Shown piece after piece: positions 36,268-43,115 of a stretch of DNA of 64,000 nt. The notes beneath the pieces are model-generated. The model saw nothing but the letters and a program-made list of their open reading frames with translations. It was not told the DNA's origin and ran no database searches. How positions within the stretch are numbered: position 1 is the stretch's first letter; every line of letters begins with the position of its first letter. The position numbers were made by a program, and so were the translations under genes. Source of the stretch: Streptomyces sp. PTY087I2 (lineage in GTDB: Bacteria > Actinomycetota > Actinomycetes > Streptomycetales > Streptomycetaceae); contig NZ_LZRD01000024.1 in the NCBI RefSeq assembly GCF_001687325.1, positions 1 to 64,000 on the forward strand. Reading direction: 5' to 3'.

Positions 36268-36906
36268 ATGACGACTGCTGCGGTAGACCACGGCCTCTCC
36301 TCCGACCAGGACGAGGGCGGCCGCAAGCGCGCCTTCGGGGCCGGACGCGGTCTTGCCCTGCTGCTGGTGATCACCGGCGCGGCCGGTCTGCTGGCCTCCT
36401 GGGTCATCACGATCGACAAGTTCAAGCTGCTGGAGGACCCCTCCTTCACGCCCGGTTGCAGCCTCAACCCCGTCGTCGCGTGCGGCAACATCATGAAGAG
36501 CGAGCAGGCCTCCGCGTTCGGGTTCCCCAACCCGATGCTGGGCTTGGTCACGTACGGCATGGTCATCGCGATCGGGATGGGGCTGCTCGCCGGGGCCCGT
36601 TACCGCGGCTGGTTCTGGCTCGGGCTGAACGCCGGGACGCTGTTCGGGGTGGGCTTCTGCACCTGGCTCCAGTACCAGTCCCTGTACAACATCAACTCGC
36701 TCTGCCTGTGGTGCTGCCTGGCCTGGGTCGCCACCATCGTCATGTTCTGCTACGTGACCACGCACAACGTCAAGAACCGCATCCTCCCGGCCCCGTCCTG
36801 GCTGCGGAACGGGCTCACCGAGTTCCCCTGGGTGCTTCCGGTGATGTGGATCGGGATCATCGGCATGCTGATCCTGACCCGCTGGTGGGACTTCTGGACC
36901 AGCTGA
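36268..36906 (+). CDS. Vitamin K epoxide reductase (VKOR) family protein
   Basis: This 212-residue integral membrane protein has about five spans. It carries the active-site pair C146-LW-C149 and the loop cysteines C64 and C72, which together relay electrons from DsbA-like partners to quinone. It therefore promotes disulfide formation in exported proteins. No fused or adjacent thioredoxin-like domain is present, so the partner is encoded elsewhere. ATG at 36268. Confidence 0.92.
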   Translation: MTTAAVDHGLSSDQDEGGRKRAFGAGRGLALLLVITGAAGLLASWVITIDKFKLLEDPSFTPGCSLNPVVACGNIMKSEQASAFGFPNPMLGLVTYGMVIAIGMGLLAGARYRGWFWLGLNAGTLFGVGFCTWLQYQSLYNINSLCLWCCLAWVATIVMFCYVTTHNVKNRILPAPSWLRNGLTEFPWVLPVMWIGIIGMLILTRWWDFWTS

Positions 36907-36948
36907 GCCGCCGGACCCGCCCCTGGTGGGGCTGTCAGTGGGGTCGCT

Positions 36949-36962
36949 TAGGCTTCATGACG
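36949..36962 (+). promoter_or_regulatory. -10 element of leaderless rarA transcript
   Basis: TAGGCT (36949-36954) ends 7 bases before the GTG at 36962 and there is no ribosome binding site. Transcription would start at or next to the start codon. No clear -35 element was found. Confidence 0.4.
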
Positions 36963-38332
36963 TGGAGCCCGACCTCTTTACCGCAGCCGCCGAAGACCGC
37001 CAGGAGAAGGACCCGTCCAGCAGCCCCCTCGCTGTCCGGATGCGTCCGCGCACCCTCGACGAGGTCGTCGGCCAGCAGCATCTGCTGAAGCCGGGCTCGC
37101 CCCTGCGCCGTCTCGTCGGCGACGGGGGAAGCGGTCCTGCGGGGGCGTCCTCCGTCATCCTGTGGGGCCCGCCCGGCACCGGTAAGACCACTCTGGCGTA
37201 TGTGGTCAGCAAGGCCACCAACAAACGTTTCGTGGAGCTCTCCGCGATCACCGCGGGCGTCAAGGAGGTCCGGGCCGTCATCGAGAGCGCGCGCCGCGCC
37301 ACCGGTGGCTTCGGCAAGGAGACCGTTCTCTTCCTGGACGAGATCCACCGCTTTTCCAAGGCCCAGCAGGACTCGCTGCTCCCCGCCGTGGAGAACCGCT
37401 GGGTGACGCTCATCGCCGCCACCACGGAGAATCCGTACTTCTCGGTGATCTCCCCGCTGCTCTCGCGCTCCCTGCTGCTCACCCTGGAGCCGCTGACCGA
37501 CGACGACCTGCGCTCGCTGCTGCGCCGGGCGCTGACCGAGGAGCGGGGGCTCGGCGGGGCGGTCACCCTGCCCGAGGACGCCGAGGCGCATCTGCTGCGG
37601 ATCGCCGGCGGCGATGCGCGGCGTGCGCTCACCGCGCTGGAGGCCGCGGCCGGTGCGGCCATCGCCACGCAGGAGGCGGAGATCACGCTGGAGACGGTCG
37701 AGGCGACCGTCGACCGCGCCGCCGTGAAGTACGACCGTGACGGCGACCAGCACTACGACGTGGCCAGCGCGCTCATCAAGTCGATCCGCGGCTCCGACGT
37801 GGACGCCGCCCTGCACTATCTGGCCCGGATGATCGAGGCGGGGGAGGACCCCCGGTTCATCGCCCGGCGGCTGATGATCTCGGCCAGCGAGGACATCGGG
37901 CTCGCGGATCCCACCGCGCTGCCGACGGCGGTGGCGGCCGCCCAGGCCGTCGCCATGATCGGCTTCCCGGAGGCGGCGCTGACCCTCAGCCACGCCACGA
38001 TCGCCCTCGCGCTCGCGCCGAAGTCCAACGCGGCGACGCTCGCGATCTCCGCCGCGCAGGAAGACGTACGCAGAGGGCTCGCCGGACCCGTCCCGGCCCA
38101 TCTGCGCGACGGTCATTACAAGGGCGCCGCCAAGCTCGGCCACGCCCAGGGCTATGTCTATCCGCACGACGTGCAGGGCGGCATCGCCGCCCAGCAGTAC
38201 GCCCCGGACGCCGTCCGGGACCGGCAGTACTACACCCCCACCCGCTACGGCGCCGAGGCGCGGTACGCGGACGTCGTCGAGCGCGTCCGCGAGCGCCTCG
38301 GCCGCGCCGGCGAGGGCGGCGAGCAGGCGTAG
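36962..38332 (+). CDS. rarA: Replication-associated recombination protein A (RarA/MgsA AAA+ ATPase)
   Basis: The 456-residue protein resembles clamp loader and RuvB ATPases. It has Walker A GPPGTGKTT (69-77), Walker B LFLDEIHRF, sensor 1 ATTENP and a C-terminal MgsA tetramerisation domain with GAAKLGHAQGYVYPHD. It acts at stalled replication forks. The N-terminal EPDLFTAA is family-typical. GTG at 36962 gives that start exactly; the open frame to 36926 lacks support. Confidence 0.94.
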   Translation: MEPDLFTAAAEDRQEKDPSSSPLAVRMRPRTLDEVVGQQHLLKPGSPLRRLVGDGGSGPAGASSVILWGPPGTGKTTLAYVVSKATNKRFVELSAITAGVKEVRAVIESARRATGGFGKETVLFLDEIHRFSKAQQDSLLPAVENRWVTLIAATTENPYFSVISPLLSRSLLLTLEPLTDDDLRSLLRRALTEERGLGGAVTLPEDAEAHLLRIAGGDARRALTALEAAAGAAIATQEAEITLETVEATVDRAAVKYDRDGDQHYDVASALIKSIRGSDVDAALHYLARMIEAGEDPRFIARRLMISASEDIGLADPTALPTAVAAAQAVAMIGFPEAALTLSHATIALALAPKSNAATLAISAAQEDVRRGLAGPVPAHLRDGHYKGAAKLGHAQGYVYPHDVQGGIAAQQYAPDAVRDRQYYTPTRYGAEARYADVVERVRERLGRAGEGGEQA

Positions 38333-38345
38333 GGGCTTCTACGCC
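38326..38345. terminator. Short hairpin at the rarA stop
   Basis: GGCGTAG (38326-38332) and CTACGCC (38339-38345) form a 7-bp stem that includes the rarA stop codon. It lies just before the stop of the convergent DUF2470 gene. It is weaker than the other terminators in the window. Confidence 0.45.
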
Positions 38346-38352
38346 GCCCGGG

Positions 38353-39189
38353 TCAGGACGCGGCCGCCTCGAAGAGGGTGTGCATGGCGCGGCGCAGCTC
38401 CGTGACATCGCGCACGGGCTCGGGGAACTCGAAGCGGGCGTCGAAGCACGCGTCCCTGCTCTCGATGAAGCGGACCCGCAGCCCGAACCGGTCCAGTGCC
38501 ACGGGCACGGCGTTCGGCTGATCCGGCGCGCAGGCCCGGGCCGTCCGCTCGCCCAGCAGCCCGCACAGGGTGCGCATCTGCTCGTCGTGGGCGGAGGCCA
38601 GATGCTGGAGCAACTCCGCCTCGTGGTGGACCAGCGGATCGGGGGCCGCGTCACGGAAGTCCTCCGGCTCGATGTCCTCGGCGCCCCAGAGGTCGTCCAC
38701 GTACGCCTCGCCGAACTCCAGGCGCAGCATCATCCGGCCGGGCTCGGCGATGCCGGGCACGGAGGTGAGCCAGCCGGAGACCCAGGCGCGGCCGCGGATC
38801 CGGTGCGGTACGGAGACCGGAGCGACGTCCGTGATCTCCAGCACGGCGGTCAGCTCGTCGCCCTGCGCGTGCGTCGCGGCCCGTACCGCCGGGGAATCCG
38901 CGGGGAATTCGAGGAACACATCCCCCTCGGGCCCCACGCTCCGGCTGTCCGGGACCAGGGCTTCGGCGCGGGCCAGATCGAGCCCCGGTACGACCAGCAG
39001 CGCGGAGCAGGTACTCTGTACGAGAGTTCGTGTGCGCTCGGCTGCTGACGGCATCCGAGTGTTTTCTAGCCCGCTGGGACGCGGCTGACCACGATCTGAT
39101 CGGCCTTCCGTCGTAGCAGCATCCTCCTCTGAGGTGCTGCCGCTGTCTGTGCTGTCCGTGACGTGAGTGGTGTTCCCAGGGCGAGACAT
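38353..39189 (-). CDS. DUF2470-domain protein, iron-regulated, possible heme-related role
   Basis: This 278-residue cytoplasmic protein has a 45-residue low-complexity N-terminus. The rest resembles DUF2470/HugZ-type proteins, related to the FMN-binding split barrel and linked in other bacteria to heme use. The C-terminal DUF2470 part includes DEQMRTLCGL and FGLRVRFIES. The ATG at 39189 is supported by AAGGAG 5 bases upstream. A near-consensus iron box lies 15-33 bases upstream of the start, so repression by a DtxR/DmdR-type regulator under iron-replete conditions is expected. Heme degradation itself is inference. Confidence 0.72.
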   Translation of the reverse strand: MSRPGNTTHVTDSTDSGSTSEEDAATTEGRSDRGQPRPSGLENTRMPSAAERTRTLVQSTCSALLVVPGLDLARAEALVPDSRSVGPEGDVFLEFPADSPAVRAATHAQGDELTAVLEITDVAPVSVPHRIRGRAWVSGWLTSVPGIAEPGRMMLRLEFGEAYVDDLWGAEDIEPEDFRDAAPDPLVHHEAELLQHLASAHDEQMRTLCGLLGERTARACAPDQPNAVPVALDRFGLRVRFIESRDACFDARFEFPEPVRDVTELRRAMHTLFEAAAS

Positions 39190-39203
39190 GCGATCTCCTT
39201 GAG

Positions 39204-39222
39204 TAAGGTAAGCCTAACCTAA
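39204..39222 (-). promoter_or_regulatory. Iron box (DmdR/DtxR-type operator)
   Basis: On the minus strand the 19 bases read TTAGGTTAGGCTTACCTTA. From memory the Streptomyces DmdR1 consensus is TTAGGTTAGGCTCACCTAA, a 17/19 match. It lies between the divergent DUF2470 gene and rpsD, 23 bases before the rpsD start, so binding could affect both. Confidence 0.8.
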
Positions 39223-39245
39223 CCTACAACGGAGGTCTGGAGAAC

Positions 39246-39860
39246 GTGCCTAACCAGTCGCGTCCCAAGGTCAAGAAGTCGCGTGCCCTCGGCATCGCCC
39301 TGACGCCCAAGGCTGTCAAGTACTTCGAAGCTCGTCCGTACCCGCCGGGCGAGCACGGCCGTGGCCGCAAGCAGAACTCGGACTACAAGGTCCGTCTGCT
39401 GGAGAAGCAGCGCCTGCGTGCGCAGTACGACATCAGCGAGCGCCAGATGGTGCGCGCCTACGACCGTGCCAAGAAGGCCGAGGGCAAGACGGGCGAGGCG
39501 CTGGTCGTCGAGCTCGAGCGCCGTCTCGACGCCCTGGTCCTGCGTTCGGGCATCGCCCGCACCATCTACCAGGCCCGTCAGATGGTCGTCCACGGCCACA
39601 TCGAGGTCAACGGCGGCAAGGTCGACAAGCCGTCCTTCCGCGTGCGCCCGGACGACATCGTCCAGGTCCGCGAGCGCAGCCGCTCCAAGGTCCCCTTCCA
39701 GGTGGCCCGCGAGGGTGGTTACGACACCGAGGGTGAGACCCCGCGCTACCTCCAGGTGAACCTGAAGGCCCTGGCCTTCCGCCTGGACCGGGACCCGAAC
39801 CGCAAGGAGATCCCGGTGATCTGCGACGAGCAGCTCGTCGTCGAGTACTACGCCCGCTGA
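39246..39860 (+). CDS. rpsD: 30S ribosomal protein S4
   Basis: S4 nucleates 30S assembly and also helps form the mRNA entry channel. The 204-residue protein has the N-terminal S4 domain and the S4 RNA-binding fold (RLDALVLRSGIARTIYQARQMVVHGHI). The N-terminal zinc cysteines found in some S4 forms are absent, so this is the zinc-free C-minus type, often iron or zinc related in streptomycetes. GTG at 39246 follows GGAGG. rpsD stands alone here rather than with rpoA. Confidence 0.95.
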   Translation: MPNQSRPKVKKSRALGIALTPKAVKYFEARPYPPGEHGRGRKQNSDYKVRLLEKQRLRAQYDISERQMVRAYDRAKKAEGKTGEALVVELERRLDALVLRSGIARTIYQARQMVVHGHIEVNGGKVDKPSFRVRPDDIVQVRERSRSKVPFQVAREGGYDTEGETPRYLQVNLKALAFRLDRDPNRKEIPVICDEQLVVEYYAR

Positions 39861-39877
39861 TCCAGGCGTAGCCGCTC

Positions 39878-42079
39878 TCACCAGCGCTCCGGCCCGCCCC
39901 TCCCGGTCATCCGGGAGGCGGCGGGCCTTCGCGTTCCCCCGGGCCCGCCCGGCGCCGGCACCCCGCCCGCACCCGGCGCACCCGGTCCGCCACCGGCCAG
40001 GGCCCGGTCGACCGCCGTGGCCGGATCCAGCCGCCGCCCCGCCCGCAGCCCCTCCTCGTACGCCGCGTTCCCCAGCTCCCGGCGCGCCTGCTCCTCGCAC
40101 TCCACCCTTGGCCGCCCGTAGAACGCCGAGCCGAACAGCTGCAACCCCACCGACGGCCAGATGCCCTCCGCCGCCCCCTGGAGCACGGCGGCCTCCCCGG
40201 CATCCCCCTCCACCGCCGTCACCAGCGCCAGCAGCTCCAGCGACAGCACCGTGCCCAGCAGATCGTTGAACGTCCGGCCGATCGTCAGACACTCGCCGAG
40301 CATCTGCCGCGCCCGGGCCGGCCGCCCCCGCCGCAGCGCCGCGTACGCCAGGACGTACAGCGCGTACGCCAGCGCCCACCGCTCCCCGTGGTCCTCGCAG
40401 ATCTCCCGGACCTCGTCGCAGATCACCGCCGCCGCGTCCAGATCGCCGAGGAACGCCACCGCCATGGCCAGCTCCACCTGCGCCATCAGGACGTTGCTGT
40501 TCAGCTCGCCGACTTCGCGGTACCGGCCGAGCGCCTCGCGCAGCAGCTCCTCGGCGCGCTCCATGTCGTCCGTCACGATCGCCAGACACCCCGTGCGGTG
40601 CACCGCGTACGCCAGCGCCGTCGCGTCCCCGCAGCGCTCGGCCTCCTCCCGGCACTCCTGGAGCGCCGAGATCGCGCCCACCGCGTCGCCCTGGAGCACC
40701 GCCACATAGCCCAGCACCCACAGCACCTTCAGCCGTGCGGCATCGTGCGGGGTCGGCTCCTCCAGAACATGGTCCAGCCAGTGCCGCCCCTCGGACAGCC
40801 GCCCGCAGCCGGTCCAGTAGAACCACAGGGTGCCCGCCAGATGCTGCGCGAGATGCACCTCGTCGGGGCTCTCCATCGAACATTCCATCGCCCGGCGAAG
40901 ATTGGGCAGTTCGCTGTCGATCCGCGCCGCCACCTCCGCCTGGCGCGGACTGAACCAGTCCAGCTCGCACCAGGTCGCGAGCCCCAGGAACCAGTCCCGG
41001 TGCCGGCGCCGCAGCCGCTGGGCGTCCCCGGCCGCCGCCAGCCACCGCGCCCCGTACTCGCTGACCGTGTCCAGCAGCCGGTAGCGGGCCCCGGCCGGGC
41101 CGTCCTCGCGCTCCACCACCGACTGCGCGATCAGCTCCTCCAGCACATCGAGCACCGAGTCCGCCGGCAGATCCGTCCCGCCGCAGATGTACTCCGCGGC
41201 CTCCAGGTCGAACTGCCCGGCGAAGACCGAGAGCCGCGCCCACAGCAGCCGCTGCTCGGGCGTGCACAGCTCATGGCTCCAGCCGATCGCCGTCCGCAGC
41301 GTCTGATGGCGCTGCGGCGCACCGCGACGGCCGCCGGTCAGCAGCCGGAACCGGTCGTCGAGGCGCAGCAGCACCTGCTCCACCGAGAGGGCGCGCAGCC
41401 GCCCGGCCGCCAGCTCCAGGGCCAGCGGAATGCCGTCGAGGCGGCGGCAGAGCTCCAGCACGGCCGACCGCTCGTCCGCCGCGGGCTCCCAGCCCGGCCG
41501 CACCCCGCGCGCCCGTTCCGAGAACAGCTCCACCGCGTCCCCGTCGGACATCGGGGCGAGCGGATACGTCCGCTCCCCGTCCACCCGCAGCGGGCAGCGC
41601 CCGGCCGCGAGCACCTGGAGACTCGGGGCCCGGCGCAGCAGATCGGTGACGAGGTCGGCACAGGCGTCGACGAGATGCTCGAAGCCGTCGATCACCAGCA
41701 GCGTCCGGCGCTCGCGCAGGTGCTCGACGAGGACAGCGCGCGGCGGCCGGCTGGTGTGATCGGCCAGCCCCAGAGCGTCGATCAGCGCGTGTTCCAGCAG
41801 GTCGGCATCGCGGACGGTGGACAGCTCGGCCAGCAGAACCCCGTCGCAGTACCGTTTCTCCCGGAGCGCGGCGACCCGGATGACGCACCGGGTCTTGCCC
41901 ACCCCCGCCACTCCGGCGACGGTGACGAGCCGGGACTCCTCCAGCAGCCCGCCCAGCTCGGCCAGTTCGTCGTCCCGGCCCACGAACCTGGTCAGTTCGG
42001 CCGGGAGGTTGCCGGGCGTCGCCGCGGGACGGGCGTCGGGATCGTCGGGATTCGGGCAGGGGACGTGCAGGCGTCGCAT
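39878..42079 (-). CDS. NB-ARC/TPR ATPase, regulator-like, without DNA-binding domain
   Basis: The 733-residue protein has an NTPase module (about 30-290) with P-loop GVAGVGKT (56-63) and Walker B-like TLLVIDGFEHL, then winged-helix and TPR-like repeats to about residue 690. This resembles the ATPase and TPR parts of AfsR/SARP and LuxR-LAL regulators. No BTAD or helix-turn-helix is seen at either end. It might act through a partner protein. The last 40 residues are Gly/Pro-rich. The gene ends 17 bases from rpsD, convergently. ATG at 42079 lacks a clear ribosome binding site. Confidence 0.8.
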   Translation of the reverse strand: MRRLHVPCPNPDDPDARPAATPGNLPAELTRFVGRDDELAELGGLLEESRLVTVAGVAGVGKTRCVIRVAALREKRYCDGVLLAELSTVRDADLLEHALIDALGLADHTSRPPRAVLVEHLRERRTLLVIDGFEHLVDACADLVTDLLRRAPSLQVLAAGRCPLRVDGERTYPLAPMSDGDAVELFSERARGVRPGWEPAADERSAVLELCRRLDGIPLALELAAGRLRALSVEQVLLRLDDRFRLLTGGRRGAPQRHQTLRTAIGWSHELCTPEQRLLWARLSVFAGQFDLEAAEYICGGTDLPADSVLDVLEELIAQSVVEREDGPAGARYRLLDTVSEYGARWLAAAGDAQRLRRRHRDWFLGLATWCELDWFSPRQAEVAARIDSELPNLRRAMECSMESPDEVHLAQHLAGTLWFYWTGCGRLSEGRHWLDHVLEEPTPHDAARLKVLWVLGYVAVLQGDAVGAISALQECREEAERCGDATALAYAVHRTGCLAIVTDDMERAEELLREALGRYREVGELNSNVLMAQVELAMAVAFLGDLDAAAVICDEVREICEDHGERWALAYALYVLAYAALRRGRPARARQMLGECLTIGRTFNDLLGTVLSLELLALVTAVEGDAGEAAVLQGAAEGIWPSVGLQLFGSAFYGRPRVECEEQARRELGNAAYEEGLRAGRRLDPATAVDRALAGGGPGAPGAGGVPAPGGPGGTRRPAASRMTGRGGPERW
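39891..39927 (+). terminator. Terminator after rpsD
   Basis: A 16-bp stem with a single bulged C (39891-39906 with 39911-39927) and loop TCAT is followed by TTC. It lies within the 3' coding end of the convergent minus-strand gene. Confidence 0.75.
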
Positions 42080-42283
42080 GAAACACGGAGCGTACTGGCT
42101 TGAAAGCTCTCCGTACAATCTCGCCGGACAACTCCCGCCCGGCCCACGGGGAATGCGGTAGGGGAGGAGATGCGCGGCGCGATAGGCTCGTAGCACGACG
42201 ATCGGGCGCGCGGGCGGCAGCCGGCGGCACCGACGGAGACAAGCCCCCGAAGGGGCCGACCGACAAACAGAGAGCGGTGCACA

Positions 42284-42760
42284 GTGTCCGGTGGAGAGGT
42301 GGCCGGGATCCTCGTGGCCGTCTTCTGGGCGATCCTGGTCTCGTTCCTCGCCGTGGTGCTGGTGAGGCTCGCCCAGACGCTCAGGGCGACTACCAAGCTG
42401 GTGGCGGACGTGACCGAACAGGCCGTTCCGCTGCTGGCCGACGCCTCGGCCACGGTCCGGTCCGCGCAGACCCAGCTGGACAAGGTCGACGCCATCGCGA
42501 GCGACGTCCAGGAGGTCACCTCCAACGCCTCCGCGCTCTCCACCACCGTCGCCTCCACCTTCGGCGGCCCCCTCGTCAAGGTCGCCGCCTTCGGCTACGG
42601 CGTACGGCAGGCCCTCGGCCGCCGCACCGCGCCCGAGCCCGAACCGGAACGGGCCCGGGGCCGTGGCTCCGCCCGCCGTACGGTGATCGTCGGCCGGACC
42701 GTACCCTCGGCGCGCGGACGCAGGAGCGAACGCCGAAACGCCCGCGGACAGAAGGACTGA
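42284..42760 (+). CDS. DUF948-family membrane-anchored protein
   Basis: The protein (158 residues) has one N-terminal span (about 5-28), then a helical region with heptad character (QAVPLLADASATVRSAQTQLDKVDAIASDVQEV) and an Arg-rich C-terminus. This fits DUF948, whose function is unknown. GTG at 42284. It lies 7 bases before the next small gene and in line with alaS. Confidence 0.82.
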   Translation: MSGGEVAGILVAVFWAILVSFLAVVLVRLAQTLRATTKLVADVTEQAVPLLADASATVRSAQTQLDKVDAIASDVQEVTSNASALSTTVASTFGGPLVKVAAFGYGVRQALGRRTAPEPEPERARGRGSARRTVIVGRTVPSARGRRSERRNARGQKD

Positions 42761-42767
42761 TCGAGCG

Positions 42768-43115
42768 ATGTTCCGCCGCACGTTCTGGTTCACCGCCGGC
42801 GCAGCCGCCGGTGTGTGGGCCACCACCAAGGTCAACCGCAAGCTCAAGCAGCTGACCCCCGAGAGCCTCGCGGCCCAGGCCGCGGACAAGGCGATCGAGA
42901 CGGGTCACAGGCTCAAGGACTTCGCCCTCGACGTACGCGAGGGCATGGTCCGCCGCGAAGCCGAACTGGGCGGCGCCCTCGGCCTGGAGGCCCCGGTCGA
43001 CCAGGACCTTCCCGTACAGCGGCACTACGCCGTCGAAGCGCCCGAACCCGCCGCGCACCCGAGCACGTACCGCACACTTCCCTACACATCGAACAACCGG
43101 AATGAGGACCACTGA
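42768..43115 (+). CDS. Small conserved protein (DUF6167-like)
   Basis: This 115-residue protein starts MFRRTFWFTAGAAAGVWATTKVNRKLKQLTP-like, with one hydrophobic segment followed by an amphipathic helix. It resembles the small protein found next to DUF948 and alaS in streptomycetes. Function is unknown. Its stop overlaps the alaS start (TGATG). Confidence 0.78.
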   Translation: MFRRTFWFTAGAAAGVWATTKVNRKLKQLTPESLAAQAADKAIETGHRLKDFALDVREGMVRREAELGGALGLEAPVDQDLPVQRHYAVEAPEPAAHPSTYRTLPYTSNNRNEDH

